Assembly (NCBI RefSeq): GCF_013294115.1 | Contig: NZ_JABSNP010000012.1 | Coordinates: 62,001-126,000 of the forward strand | Direction of reading: 5' to 3' | DNA length: 64,000 nucleotides | DNA from: Hymenobacter caeli | GTDB taxonomy: Bacteria; Bacteroidota; Bacteroidia; Cytophagales; Hymenobacteraceae | In this document: piece by piece, positions 33,845 through 42,943 of the stretch | Position numbering within the stretch: the first letter of the stretch is position 1 | Layout of the letters: every line of letters starts with the position of its first letter | Notes under the pieces: generated by a model | Databases searched by the model: none | What the model saw: the letters and a program-made list of their open reading frames with translations, nothing else | What the model was told of the DNA's origin: nothing | Made by a program: the position numbers and the translations under genes

Positions 33845-34801
33845 CTACAAGTATTTCTTGTAGAGGCTGTACAGAATCCGCCGGTCGTCGTGGGTCAGCA
33901 CGGCGTTCACGTCGCTCGGAATGAAGTGCCGCTTAAAGGCTGTGATGGCCGCGTTCAAATCCCGGGTGTCGTAGCCGATGATGCGCAGCGCCGTGCGCGG
34001 GTCGAGGGCATCGGCGGGACTCAGGGGGGCCCGGGCGGTGCTGTCGGCCGGGGCAAGCCCGGGCAAGGGCGCAACCTTTAGCACCGGGGTGGCCCGGGGC
34101 ACGGGCGCGGCCGGAAACACGACGGCCGACGGGGCCACTACGATGGTATCGAGCAGGGCCGTTTCGTCGTACCACAAGCCAAAACCGCTGTCGGCCAGCC
34201 GCTTCCAGGGAAAGCTGGCGCTGGGGTCGTTTTTGCGCGTGGGGGCGATGTCGGCGTGGCCGACGAAGTTGGCGGTGGGGATGTTGTAGGTTTTTTTCAG
34301 GTACTTCAGCACCACCAGCAGGCTCTGGATTTGGGGCTCGGCGAAGGGCTCGGTGCCGTCGTTGTCCAGCTCGATGCCGATGGACGACGAGTTGATGTCG
34401 CTGTCGTTGCCCCAGCGGGCCGCGCCGCCGTGCCAGGCCCGCAGGTAGTCGTTCAGCAGGTGAAACGTGCGGCCGTCGCGCCCGATTACGTAGTGCGCAC
34501 TCACCTGCGTGCGCGGCAGCGTGAAAGTTTTCAGCGTTTCGTCCGTCGAGTGCTGGGCCGTGTGGTGGAGGACGACCAAGTTGGGCTTGCGCAGGCCGAA
34601 ATTGGTGGTGCCCACCCAGTACGGGGCCTGGGGCAGGCTGTCGGGCCCCGCGCTCAGCCGGGGTTGGGCCCGCAGGGTGCGGGCGTAGGCCCTGGCCTGC
34701 CGCTGGTACGATTGGTTGGTGGCGCGGTACGGGTTGGTGGCGCAGGAAGTGGCCAGGACGGCCGCCAACAGCAGCCTTGGCAGAGAAGAAAACTGTTTCA
34801 T
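33845..34801 (-). CDS. N-acetylmuramoyl-L-alanine amidase lipoprotein, AmiD-like
   Basis: A 318-residue lipoprotein with lipobox ATSC (residues 17-20). An Amidase_2 domain follows: KPNLVVLHHTAQHSTDETLK (zinc-ligand His), VSAHYVIGRDGRTFHL, INSSSIGIELDNDGTEPF, and ANFVGHADIAPTRKNDPSASF (second zinc His and catalytic region). It cleaves the amide between muramic acid and the peptide stem and is probably tethered to the outer membrane for wall-fragment processing. The Pro/Ala-rich stretch near residues 220-265 looks like a linker to a C-terminal helical module. Confidence 0.9.
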   Translation of the reverse strand: MKQFSSLPRLLLAAVLATSCATNPYRATNQSYQRQARAYARTLRAQPRLSAGPDSLPQAPYWVGTTNFGLRKPNLVVLHHTAQHSTDETLKTFTLPRTQVSAHYVIGRDGRTFHLLNDYLRAWHGGAARWGNDSDINSSSIGIELDNDGTEPFAEPQIQSLLVVLKYLKKTYNIPTANFVGHADIAPTRKNDPSASFPWKRLADSGFGLWYDETALLDTIVVAPSAVVFPAAPVPRATPVLKVAPLPGLAPADSTARAPLSPADALDPRTALRIIGYDTRDLNAAITAFKRHFIPSDVNAVLTHDDRRILYSLYKKYL

Positions 34802-34835
34802 GGCAAACGAAAAGCGGGAACCGCCCCGCTGTCCG

Positions 34836-35603
34836 TCAGGGCCGCCGGAACAGGGCGTGCGGGAAGAACCCCAAGCCCACCGTAAAGTAACCGCGCCCCT
34901 GCAACACTTCGGCTTCCGGGCTGCCTGCTTGCTGGCCCGCCCCGCTCGGGTTGAGGAGGCGCGAGGCCCCAAAACCAAACTGCGCGTACAGGGGCCGCTC
35001 GCCGCGGGGCCCGCTGCCAAACGCGCCCCGCACAAAAAACATGGATTCGCCGCGCAGCATGCGGCGCAAATCAAGCGGTTGCCCCAAGTCGGTCAGGCCG
35101 ACGAATTGCACCTGGGTGAGCCGATACGCCGCGCCCGCGCTGAAACCCGGGCTGAACTGCACCGCCGCGTAGGCTTCGCCAAAAAATTTGTTGTACCGGG
35201 CGTCGAACTGGTACTGCCTCTGATACCCGTAATAGTTGCTGACGCTGTAGCGGGCTTGGCTGCGCGCCCGGCCCGCGCCGCCCAGGGCCCCCACCAGCAC
35301 CCGCTTGCCCAACGGCCAGTAGGTGCCCACGGCCACTTCGTACTGGCTGCTGCGGTAGTAAGTGCTGTCGTTCTTGTCCTGCTTGCCGTCGGCGGCGGCG
35401 CGCACCACCAAGTGCCGCACGGGCGAATAGTTAACGCCCGCATTTAGGCGGCTGTTGAAGTACGCGCTGGCCGTCGCTTCCACCTGCCCCTTGTCCTGCA
35501 CGGCCGGCGCGGCGCACTGCATGGGCATGTACACGGCGCAGCCCGTGGGCCCCAGGGCCCCGGCCAGCAGCCAGACCAGTTTCGTGAATAGCCGTGTCTT
35601 CAT
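34836..35603 (-). CDS. Outer-membrane beta-barrel-like lipoprotein, family member 3
   Basis: A 255-residue lipoprotein; lipobox PTGC followed by AVYMPMQCAAPAVQDKGQVE, and a barrel-like alternating pattern ending in GYFTVGLGFFPHALFRRP. The opening CAVYxPxxxxAP...KGxVE matches member 1 closely. The long upstream open frame is not needed; the ATG at 35603 gives the lipoprotein signal. Function unknown. Confidence 0.7.
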   Translation of the reverse strand: MKTRLFTKLVWLLAGALGPTGCAVYMPMQCAAPAVQDKGQVEATASAYFNSRLNAGVNYSPVRHLVVRAAADGKQDKNDSTYYRSSQYEVAVGTYWPLGKRVLVGALGGAGRARSQARYSVSNYYGYQRQYQFDARYNKFFGEAYAAVQFSPGFSAGAAYRLTQVQFVGLTDLGQPLDLRRMLRGESMFFVRGAFGSGPRGERPLYAQFGFGASRLLNPSGAGQQAGSPEAEVLQGRGYFTVGLGFFPHALFRRP

Positions 35604-35690
35604 GTGGGCAGCGCACCGGCGTGCAGGGTTCAGCAGCAAGATTGGCCTTGGCCAGCGGAAGGTTGCACCCGTCAGTCCTAAAAGTAAAAC

Positions 35691-35728
35691 AAAGGCCCCT
35701 CGCAGCCGCAGCTGCAAGGGGCCTTTTT
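35691..35728. terminator. Terminator after rny
   Basis: AAAGGCCCCT pairs with AGGGGCCTTT, with a GCAG/CTGC inner stem. Confidence 0.85.
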
Positions 35729-35745
35729 GGGACCAGTAAAAACCG

Positions 35746-37413
35746 CTACTTGGCGTAGGCCACGGCCCGCATCTCCCGAATCACGGTGATTTTGATTTGG
35801 CCGGGGTACTGCATTTCCTTCTCGATTTTCTGCGAAATCTCGAAGCTCAGCTCGGCGGCGCGCTCGTCGGTCACGTTCTCGGCGTCCACCATCACCCGCA
35901 GCTCGCGGCCGGCCTGGATGGCGAAGCACTGGTTCACGCCCTTGAAGGCGCTGGCCGTTTCCTCCAGCTGCTTGAGGCGTTTGATGTAGCTCTCCATCAT
36001 CTCGCGGCGGGCCCCCGGGCGCGAGCCCGAAATGGCGTCGCAGGCCTGCACAAGCGGCGAAATCATGGCCGTCATCTCCATTTCGTCGTGGTGGGCCCCG
36101 ATGGCGTTCACCACGTCGGGGTGCTCTTTGTACTTCTTGGCCATCTCCATGCCCAGGATGGCGTGGGGCAGCTCGGGTTCCTCGCTGCTCACCTTGCCGA
36201 TGTCGTGGAGCAGGCCGGCCCGCTTGGCCTTCTTCACGTCGAGGCCCATCTCGGCGGCCATCGTGGCGCAGAGGTTGGCCACTTCGCGGCTGTGTTGCAG
36301 CAGGTTCTGGCCGTAGCTGCTGCGGAAGCGCATCCGGCCCACCATGCGCACCAGCTCGGGGTGCAGCCCGTGGATGCCGAGGTCGATGATGGTTTTCTCC
36401 CCAATCTCGATGATTTCCTCCTCGATTTTCTTGGTCGTCTTGGCCACGATTTCCTCCACCCGGGCGGGGTGGATGCGGCCGTCCTTCACGAGCAGGTGCA
36501 GCGAGAGGCGGGCAATTTCGCGGCGCACCGGGTCGAAGCCCGAGATGATGATGGCCTCCGGGGTGTCGTCCACAATCACTTCCACGCCCGTGGCCGCTTC
36601 CAGGGCCCGGATGTTGCGCCCCTCCCGGCCGATGATTTTGCCCTTGATGTCGTCGCTTTCGATGTTGAACACCGACACGCAGTTCTCGATGGCGTGCTCC
36701 GAGGCCGTGCGCTGAATGGTTTCGAGCACAATCTTTTTGGCGTCCTTGGTGGCCGTGAGCTTGGCCTGGGCCACGGTGTCCTTCACGAAGGAGCTCGCCT
36801 GAATCTGGGCCTCGTTTTTGAGCGAATCCACGAGCTGCTCACGGGCCTCGGCGGCGGTGAGGTTGGCCACGGTTTCGAGCTGCCGCTGCACGGCGTGCAG
36901 CTGGGCTTCAGCCTCTTCTTCCTTTTGTTTGAGTTCGGCCACGGCGGTTTCGTGGGCCACGCGGCGCTTCTCGTTCTGGTCCTCCACCTTGTCGCGCAAC
37001 TGCTGGGTGTCGGCCTGGTTTTTCTCGCGGGCGGCTTCCAGCTCTTTCTCCTTGCGTTGCAGCTGCTCGAGCTGGCGCTGGGTGGTTTCGGTGAGCTTTT
37101 TAATGCCCTGCTCCTGCTCCATCACGCCCTGGCGGCGCTGGGCCAGCTCGGCCTCCAGTTCGGCCTTGAGGCGGCGGCTTTCCTGGTCGAAGTCGTTGCG
37201 CTGCTGGCGGTTCTTGTCCTTCGACTGCTGGATGCGCTCTTCGCGGATGCGGTTGCCCTTCTCTTCGGCTTCCTGCAAAATTTGCTGGGCCCGCGCTTGC
37301 GCCTGGCCCTCGTGGTCCTGCCGGGCTTTGCCGGCCAGCTGCCGGCCCACCGCGAGGCCCGCCACGAGGGCGACCGCCGCGGCCAGCAAACAGTATATGA
37401 TTATGGTTGACAT
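35746..37413 (-). CDS. rny: Ribonuclease Y
   Basis: A membrane-anchored endoribonuclease central to mRNA turnover in many bacteria. The 555-residue protein has an N-terminal membrane segment ([20 protein letters not shown]), a long charged coiled coil to about residue 200, a KH domain ([20 protein letters not shown]), and the HD domain with [18 protein letters not shown] and [17 protein letters not shown]. The C-terminus [20 protein letters not shown] is typical. The start at 37413 gives the proper membrane segment. Confidence 0.95.
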   Translation of the reverse strand: MSTIIIYCLLAAAVALVAGLAVGRQLAGKARQDHEGQAQARAQQILQEAEEKGNRIREERIQQSKDKNRQQRNDFDQESRRLKAELEAELAQRRQGVMEQEQGIKKLTETTQRQLEQLQRKEKELEAAREKNQADTQQLRDKVEDQNEKRRVAHETAVAELKQKEEEAEAQLHAVQRQLETVANLTAAEAREQLVDSLKNEAQIQASSFVKDTVAQAKLTATKDAKKIVLETIQRTASEHAIENCVSVFNIESDDIKGKIIGREGRNIRALEAATGVEVIVDDTPEAIIISGFDPVRREIARLSLHLLVKDGRIHPARVEEIVAKTTKKIEEEIIEIGEKTIIDLGIHGLHPELVRMVGRMRFRSSYGQNLLQHSREVANLCATMAAEMGLDVKKAKRAGLLHDIGKVSSEEPELPHAILGMEMAKKYKEHPDVVNAIGAHHDEMEMTAMISPLVQACDAISGSRPGARREMMESYIKRLKQLEETASAFKGVNQCFAIQAGRELRVMVDAENVTDERAAELSFEISQKIEKEMQYPGQIKITVIREMRAVAYAK

Positions 37414-37542
37414 GTAGTTATGGTTTTTGAAAAGGTTCAAAAACCATAACCGGCAAACTTTCCCCTGCCTGGCCCGGCGCCGCGCGGCCAATTGCCGCGG
37501 CTGCGCCCGGTCCGGGCCAACGTGTGCCAGTGCCGCCGGCCG

Positions 37543-37836
37543 TTAGGCCGCCAGCACCACGCCCGACATCAGCTCGTCGAGGCGAGCCAGGCGCTCGGTC
37601 AGCGCCGCGTCGGTACCATCTTTTTCCTTGCTTACTTTCAGTTGGTCGGCCATTGTGGCCAGGGCCACCATCGCCAGCAAGTCCTGCTTGTCCTGGATGC
37701 CGTACTGCTCGCGGAATTCGCGGAGCCGGTCGCCTAACTGGCGGCCGGCCAAGCGCAGCCGCTCTTCGTCGGCCACGTCCACCCGCATGGGGTAGTCGCG
37801 GTCGGCAATACGGATTTTTATGGCTAACTCGCTCAT
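37543..37836 (-). CDS. zapA: Cell division protein ZapA
   Basis: A 97-residue FtsZ-ring-associated protein. The N-terminal beta part AIKIRIADRDYPMRVDVADE and the following helix with LAMVALATMADQLKVSKEKD match ZapA. It lies between the coiled-coil gene and rny, an order commonly seen in Bacteroidota. Confidence 0.9.
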   Translation of the reverse strand: MSELAIKIRIADRDYPMRVDVADEERLRLAGRQLGDRLREFREQYGIQDKQDLLAMVALATMADQLKVSKEKDGTDAALTERLARLDELMSGVVLAA

Positions 37837-37862
37837 AAAATGTCAGTTGAGAAAAAACCGAG

Positions 37863-38159
37863 TTATTCCTTCAAATAGGCAAGGCACTTATCCAGTTCGC
37901 GGATGTATTCGTTGAGGCGTTGTTTTAATTCGTTGGCGTGGGTGGGTTCCCCAGCTATGGTTTGCACAAGTTTAACGATATTTTCCTGGTTTTGCCGCTC
38001 CTTGAGCTGGCGGTCCCGCTCGCGCACGTCGCCCCGGAGCTGTTGCACGGTGGTGTTGGCGTCGGCCAGCTCCTCGCGCAATTGCTGATAGGCAGCCACT
38101 AAAGTGGTCACCTGCCGTTCCAGGCGGTCGAGTTGAGCAAGCTGTTGGGACGAGGCCAA
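37863..38159 (-). CDS. Small coiled-coil protein, ZapB-like
   Basis: A 98-residue protein that is almost all helix. The section from QLDRLERQVTTLVAAYQQLR through QQLRGDVRERDRQLKERQNQ forms a coiled coil, with a second helix near HANELKQRLNEYIRELDKCL. Adjacent to zapA in Bacteroidota, so a cell-division role is possible. It may be equivalent to ZapB, but the sequence is not specific enough to say. Confidence 0.75.
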   Translation of the reverse strand: MASSQQLAQLDRLERQVTTLVAAYQQLREELADANTTVQQLRGDVRERDRQLKERQNQENIVKLVQTIAGEPTHANELKQRLNEYIRELDKCLAYLKE

Positions 38160-38216
38160 AGGGGTAAGTTTTTTTCGGGACGTAAGGTACAGTGTAGGTC
38201 ACTTCCGCGCTTGTAG

Positions 38217-38303
38217 AACGGAGTGGTACTCCGTTTGGATTGCAGGAGGCCAAAAGGCACTTCGTTCCACCATTGCCGGGCAGGAACGGAGTGCCACGCC
38301 GTT
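38217..38303. repeat. Palindromic AACGGAGT repeat unit
   Basis: AACGGAGT pairs with ACTCCGTT around GGT at 38217-38235. A second related hairpin, GGCACTTCGTTCC with GGAACGGAGTGCC, lies at 38256-38295. The two share the AACGGAGT core. They lie between pheT and the coiled-coil gene and may be dispersed extragenic palindromes or part of a terminator. Confidence 0.65.
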
Positions 38304-38313
38304 TTACGCCGCC

Positions 38314-40746
38314 CTACTTCCGAATCAGGGCCCCGGCCTGCTGCTCGAACTGCGCGATGAGCCGCTGCATCACCTGGTCGATGGCCTGCTCGCTAAGGGT
38401 TTGCGTGAAGTCCTGCAAGGCGAAGCTCACCGAGTACGACTTCTTGCCCGCGCCCAGGTTGGGCCCCTCGTACACGTCGAACACGTTCACGCTTTGCAGC
38501 AGCTTCTTCTCGGTGCGCAGGGCAATGCGGCACAGCTGGTCGAAGGTCACGGCCTGGTCCACGACCACGCTCAGGTCGCGCCGCACCTCCGGGAACTTGG
38601 GCAGCTCGCGGGCCACCAGGGCCGGGCGGTACTTGCGCACGAGGCCGTCCCAGTCCAGCTCGGCGTACCACACGGGCTGGCCCACGTCGAGGCGCTTGAG
38701 CAGGGGCGCGGCCACGGCCCCGGCCTGGGCCACGGGCTGGTTGTGGGCCAGCAGGGCCAGGCCGCCGGCCAAGTAGGGGTGGTCGGTGGGCTGCTGGGCG
38801 GGCTGCGCGTGGCCCAGGGCCGCCAGCACCTGCGCCACCGCCCCGGCCAGGTCGGGGAAGGCGGCTTTGCGGGCCGGGTATTGCCAGGTTTCGGCCGTGG
38901 CGTTGCCCGTCAGGTAGAGGGCCAGCACGTTGCGCTCGTCGGTGCCGCCGTCGGCGCGGCGGTGGTAAGTTTTTCCGAACTCGTAGATCTTCAGGTCTTT
39001 CTGGCGACGGTTGGTGTTGTAGCGCACCGTTTCCAAGCCCGAGGGCAGCAGGGAGGGGCGCAGCACGTTCAGCTCCACGCTGTTGGGGTTGAGCAGGCGC
39101 ACCAGGGCCGGGTCGGGGGCCCCGGGGCCCTCGAAGTAAGCGGCGTTCACCACCGAGTTGGTCAGAATTTCCGAAAAGCCCTGGCCGCTGAGCAGCGCAG
39201 CAATCTTCTGGCGCAGCACTTCCGGGTCGGGGTTTGGGAACTTGGCCAGGAACGTGGCCGAGTTGTGGGGCCGCAGCGCCACGTTGTTGTAGCCGTAGAT
39301 GCGCAGAATCTCCTCGATGACGTCGGCTTCGCGGGCCACGTCCACCTTGTGCGGGGGCACGGCCAGCGTCCACTCTTCCTGGCCCTGCGCGTCGGTGTTT
39401 TCGGCGGTGATTTTAATCTCCAAGTCACTCAAAATCTGCCGGATGCGGGCGGGCTCGATGTATTGGCCCACCAGCCGTGCCACGCGGGGCAGGCGCAGGC
39501 GCACGGCCGTGGGCCCGATGGGCGCGGGGTATACGTCCACGACGGGCGCGGCGGGCTGGGCCCCGGCCACTTCTTGCAGCAGCAGGGCGGCGCGGTGCAG
39601 AGCCGGCAGCACCATCTCGGGGTCGGTGCCGCGCTCGAAGCGGAACGAGGCGTCGGTTTTCAGGCCGTGGGTTTGGCTAGTGCGGCGCACGGCGGCGGGC
39701 GCGAAGTAGGCACTTTCGAGGAACACGCGGGTGGTGGCGGGGCCCACGCCCGAGGTTTTGCCGCCGAACACGCCGGCCAGGGCCAGCGGGGCCCCGGTGC
39801 CGTCGGCCACCACCAGGTCGTCGGCCGTCAGGGTGCGCTCCGTGCCGTCGAGGGTCACGAACTTCTCGCCTTCAACGGCCCGCTTCACGACGATGCCGTG
39901 GCCCGCCAGCTGGTCGGCGTCGAAGGCGTGGAGGGGCTGGCCCAGCTCGTGCAGCACGAAGTTGGTCACGTCCACCACGTTGTTAATCGGCGAGAGGCCG
40001 ATGCTGCGCAGGCGGCGCTGGAGCCAGTCGGGCGAGGGCCCCACGCGCACGTTGTCCAGCAGCAGGCCGGCGTAGCGGCGGCAGGCGGCGGCATCTTCTA
40101 CGGTCACGCCGATGGCCTCGCCGCTGGCGGGGGCCCGGAAGCCGCGCACGTCGGGCAAGTGGGCGGGCTGGCGCAGCAGGGCCCGCAGCTCGCGGGCCAC
40201 GCCGTAGTGCGAGGCGGCGTCAGCACGGTTGGGCGTGAGGCCGATTTCGAAGGCCGTATCGGTGCCCAGGCCGAAGTAGTCGGCGGCGGGCGTGCCGTTG
40301 GGCAAGTCGGTGTCGAGCACCATGATGCCGGCGTGCGAGGTGCCCAGGCCGATTTCGTCCTCGGCGCAAATCATGCCCTCGGAGGCCGCGCCGCGGATTT
40401 TGCTCTTCTTGATTTTGAACGGCTCGCCGGCCGTGGGGTGCAGCGTGGCGCCCTCCAGGGCCACCACCACGCGCTGGCCGGCGGCCACGTTGGGGGCCCC
40501 GCACACGATTTGGCGCGGCGTGCCGTCGCCCACGTCCACGGTGGTCAGGCTGAGCTTGTCGGCGTCGGGGTGCTTGTCGCGGGTGAGCACCGTGCCCAGC
40601 ACCACGCCGCGCAGCCCGCCCGGGATGCTTTCCAGCTCCTCCAGGCTTTCCACTTCCAACCCGGAACCGGTGAGCAGGGCCCCAATCTCGGCGGCGGTTT
40701 TATCGGTGGGAATGAGCGTTTTGAGCCAGTCGAAGGAGATGCGCAT
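38314..40746 (-). CDS. pheT: Phenylalanine-tRNA ligase, beta subunit
   Basis: The beta chain of the alpha2-beta2 enzyme that charges tRNA-Phe. The 810-residue protein has the N-terminal MRISFDWLKTLIPTDKTAAE, the tRNA-binding OB domain (HPDADKLSLTTVDVGDGTPR and ASEGMICAEDEIGLG), the B3/B4 editing domain (THGLKTDASFRFERGTDPEM), the B5 domain and the C-terminal anticodon-binding FDX-ACB domain (FPEVRRDLSVVVDQAVTFDQ). The partner pheS is not in this window. A minus-strand TACCTTTG box lies upstream at 40797-40804. Confidence 0.97.
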   Translation of the reverse strand: MRISFDWLKTLIPTDKTAAEIGALLTGSGLEVESLEELESIPGGLRGVVLGTVLTRDKHPDADKLSLTTVDVGDGTPRQIVCGAPNVAAGQRVVVALEGATLHPTAGEPFKIKKSKIRGAASEGMICAEDEIGLGTSHAGIMVLDTDLPNGTPAADYFGLGTDTAFEIGLTPNRADAASHYGVARELRALLRQPAHLPDVRGFRAPASGEAIGVTVEDAAACRRYAGLLLDNVRVGPSPDWLQRRLRSIGLSPINNVVDVTNFVLHELGQPLHAFDADQLAGHGIVVKRAVEGEKFVTLDGTERTLTADDLVVADGTGAPLALAGVFGGKTSGVGPATTRVFLESAYFAPAAVRRTSQTHGLKTDASFRFERGTDPEMVLPALHRAALLLQEVAGAQPAAPVVDVYPAPIGPTAVRLRLPRVARLVGQYIEPARIRQILSDLEIKITAENTDAQGQEEWTLAVPPHKVDVAREADVIEEILRIYGYNNVALRPHNSATFLAKFPNPDPEVLRQKIAALLSGQGFSEILTNSVVNAAYFEGPGAPDPALVRLLNPNSVELNVLRPSLLPSGLETVRYNTNRRQKDLKIYEFGKTYHRRADGGTDERNVLALYLTGNATAETWQYPARKAAFPDLAGAVAQVLAALGHAQPAQQPTDHPYLAGGLALLAHNQPVAQAGAVAAPLLKRLDVGQPVWYAELDWDGLVRKYRPALVARELPKFPEVRRDLSVVVDQAVTFDQLCRIALRTEKKLLQSVNVFDVYEGPNLGAGKKSYSVSFALQDFTQTLSEQAIDQVMQRLIAQFEQQAGALIRK

Positions 40747-40796
40747 GGGGGAATTGTTGAATGGTTGAGGGCTAAATTGTTGCCGCTCAACCCGGG

Positions 40797-40804
40797 CAAA
40801 GGTA
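40797..40804 (-). promoter_or_regulatory. -7 promoter box of pheT
   Basis: TACCTTTG on the minus strand, 51 bp before the start codon, fits TAnnTTTG. Confidence 0.6.
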
Positions 40805-40874
40805 CGGCGGGGCCGGATGACCGATTCGGGGCCCCGGCGCGTATCTTAGCCCAACACCAACCCCTTCATCCGCC

Positions 40875-41495
40875 ATGAAGCAAGTATCGGAAGCCCCCGT
40901 CCCGCGGCCCGACGCGGCCGAAGCCACCGTTTTGCGAGGGGCCCTGATTGCCGGGCTCAGCGACGACGAGTTTTTTCAGTTCTGCCAGGAAAACGACCTC
41001 GTTCGCATCGAGCGGACGGCAGACCACGAAATCAGCATTATGCCCCCCGTAGGAGGAGATTCCAGCGCCACCAACGGCGACGTCTATTTTCAGCTGGCCC
41101 TGTGGAGCCGCCGGTACGGTGGACGCTCATTTGAGTCCTCCGTGGGCTTTTACTTATCCGAGGGCATCGTGCTGTCGCCGGATGTTTCCTGGGTGCCGGC
41201 CGCCACGTGGGCCCGCCTCACGGCGCAGCAGCGAAGGAAATTTCTGCCCGTCTGCCCCGACTTCATCATCGAGGTCAAATCCCCTTCTGACAACCTCAAA
41301 ACCCTGCAAGCCAAGATGGAGCAGTGGCTGCAACACGGTGTGCGCCTGGGCTTTTTGTTGAACACCGAAACCGAGACGGCCTACGTGTACGCCCCCGGCC
41401 AGCCCGTGCAAACCGTGCAGGGCTTCGACCAGGAGCTGAGCGGCGAGCCGGTGCTGCCGGGCTTCCGGCTCGATTTGCGGGAGTTGAAGAGCTGA
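40875..41495 (+). CDS. Uma2-family endonuclease
   Basis: A 206-residue protein of the Uma2 family, a restriction-endonuclease-like fold. The nuclease-type core is VLSPDVSWVPAATWARL then VCPDFIIEVKSPSDNLKTLQ, with the D and ExK residues of a PD-(D/E)xK site. Family function is not established; many copies occur in cyanobacteria and Bacteroidota. Lower-GC N-terminal region than its neighbours. It stands alone upstream of the sulfite-oxidase-like gene. Confidence 0.88.
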   Translation: MKQVSEAPVPRPDAAEATVLRGALIAGLSDDEFFQFCQENDLVRIERTADHEISIMPPVGGDSSATNGDVYFQLALWSRRYGGRSFESSVGFYLSEGIVLSPDVSWVPAATWARLTAQQRRKFLPVCPDFIIEVKSPSDNLKTLQAKMEQWLQHGVRLGFLLNTETETAYVYAPGQPVQTVQGFDQELSGEPVLPGFRLDLRELKS

Positions 41496-41545
41496 CCACG
41501 CGCCGGCTTTCGCGCTTCATTCCACCGTTTATACGCCCGCCTCTC

Positions 41546-42187
41546 ATGCCCTTCGTCAACAAAGGTTTCCACGCCAAGCGGCCCGCCGACGGGGCCCACA
41601 AGCTGCCGCCCGGCCAGTACGAAACCCGGGATTTTCCGGTGCTCACGGCGGGGCCCACGCCGCGCATCAACCTGGCCAACTGGGAGTTCCGCCTCGAAGG
41701 CCTGGTGGAAACCCCGGTGCGGTGGAGCTGGAACGAATTCAACGCGCTGCCACAGCAGGATTTTAACCCCGACATCCACTGCGTTACGAAGTGGTCGAAA
41801 TTCGACACCAAGTGGCGCGGCGTGAGCCTGGACACGCTGCTGGAACACGTGCAGCTGAAGCCCGAAGCGGCGTTTGCCCTGGCTTTCTCCTACGGCGGCT
41901 ACACCACCAACCTGCCGCTGGCCGACCTGCGCAACGCCCAGGCGTTCATTGGCTTGCAGTACGAAGGCAAGCTGCTGACGCCGGAGCACGGGGGCCCCGC
42001 GCGGCTGGTGGTGCCGCACCTCTACTTCTGGAAAAGCGCCAAGTGGGTGCAGGGCCTGCGCCTGCTGGGCGTCGACAAGCCGGGCTTTTGGGAGGAGGCG
42101 GGCTACAGCATGCACGGCGACCCGTGGAAGGAGCAGCGCTACGGCAGCGACGACGACGAGGCCGACCCCAGCAGTTCGCGCCCATGA
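41546..42187 (+). CDS. Sulfite-oxidase-like molybdopterin-dependent oxidoreductase
   Basis: A 213-residue protein with the Moco-binding fold of sulfite oxidase and YedY. The molybdenum-ligand cysteine is C79 in DIHCVTKWSKFDTKWRGVSL. EHGGPARLVVPHLYFWKSAK and WVQGLRLL are the typical later segments. No signal peptide is visible, so it acts in the cytoplasm. The gene ends within the start codon of the reductase that follows (ATGA overlap), suggesting translational coupling and electron transfer between the two. The substrate is unknown. Confidence 0.88.
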   Translation: MPFVNKGFHAKRPADGAHKLPPGQYETRDFPVLTAGPTPRINLANWEFRLEGLVETPVRWSWNEFNALPQQDFNPDIHCVTKWSKFDTKWRGVSLDTLLEHVQLKPEAAFALAFSYGGYTTNLPLADLRNAQAFIGLQYEGKLLTPEHGGPARLVVPHLYFWKSAKWVQGLRLLGVDKPGFWEEAGYSMHGDPWKEQRYGSDDDEADPSSSRP

Positions 42188-42924
42188 GCCGGCTCGATTG
42201 GCAAATCGGCACCGTAACAGCCATCACCCCCGACACGCCCCGCGTTAAAACCTTCACCCTCAGCCTACCGCACTGGGCGGCCCACCGCGCCGGCCAGCAC
42301 TACGACCTGCGCCTAAGCGCCCCCGACGGATACCAAACCGAGCGCAGCTACTCCATCGCCTCGCCCCCGGAACAAACCGGCGAGGTAGCCTTCACCGTGG
42401 AGCTGATTGCCGACGGCGAAGTGTCGGGCTACCTACACGAGGGCGTGGCCGTAGGCGACCAGTTGGAGCTGCGGGGGCCCATCGGCGGCTACTTCGTGTG
42501 GCCCGCCGGGGCCCCCGCCGCCCCGCTCCTGCTGGTAGCCGGCGGCTCGGGCGTGGTGCCGCTGATGGCCATGCTGCGCCACCGCCAACGCGCCGGGTTG
42601 CGCAACCCGGCCGTCCTGCTGTTCAGCGTCCGCGCGCCAGAGGAAGTTATCTATCAGCAGGAGCTGGAGGCCATGGCCCGGGCCGACCCGGCCTTCACGC
42701 TGCTGCTCACTTACACCCGCCAAGCCCCCGCCGGCTGGGCGGGCTGCCACCGGCGCGCCGATGCCCCCATGCTGGCCGAGGCCGTGGGCCACCTGCCCGG
42801 CCCGCCGCAGTGCTACGTCTGCGGGCCCACCGGCCTAGTGGAAAGCGTCGCCACGCTGCTCCAGGCCCAGGGCCTGCCCGACGAATCCATCCGCACCGAG
42901 CGGTTCGGGCCCACGGGGCAATAG
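42184..42924 (+). CDS. FAD/NAD(P)-binding oxidoreductase (ferredoxin-NADP reductase fold)
   Basis: A 246-residue reductase without an iron-sulfur domain. FAD-binding RSYSIASPPEQ, a glycine loop LLVAGGSGVVPLMAMLRHRQ, and the C-terminal CYVCGPTGLVESVATLLQ are clear. It overlaps the upstream molybdoenzyme gene by 4 bp, so it probably supplies electrons to or accepts them from that enzyme. Confidence 0.9.
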   Translation: MSRLDWQIGTVTAITPDTPRVKTFTLSLPHWAAHRAGQHYDLRLSAPDGYQTERSYSIASPPEQTGEVAFTVELIADGEVSGYLHEGVAVGDQLELRGPIGGYFVWPAGAPAAPLLLVAGGSGVVPLMAMLRHRQRAGLRNPAVLLFSVRAPEEVIYQQELEAMARADPAFTLLLTYTRQAPAGWAGCHRRADAPMLAEAVGHLPGPPQCYVCGPTGLVESVATLLQAQGLPDESIRTERFGPTGQ

Positions 42925-42943
42925 GGCCGGGGCCCGTGGGGCT

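Noticed and set aside
37414-37542. Possible 6S-like RNA between zapA and rny
   Set aside because: The spacer is only 129 bp and shows no long hairpin with a central bubble.
38401-40878. 825-codon plus-strand open frame over pheT
   Set aside because: Antisense shadow of pheT; composition dominated by His, Gly, Val and Gln, without any domain.
40875-41495. Uma2 nuclease as part of a defence island
   Set aside because: No restriction, toxin or other defence gene lies beside it.
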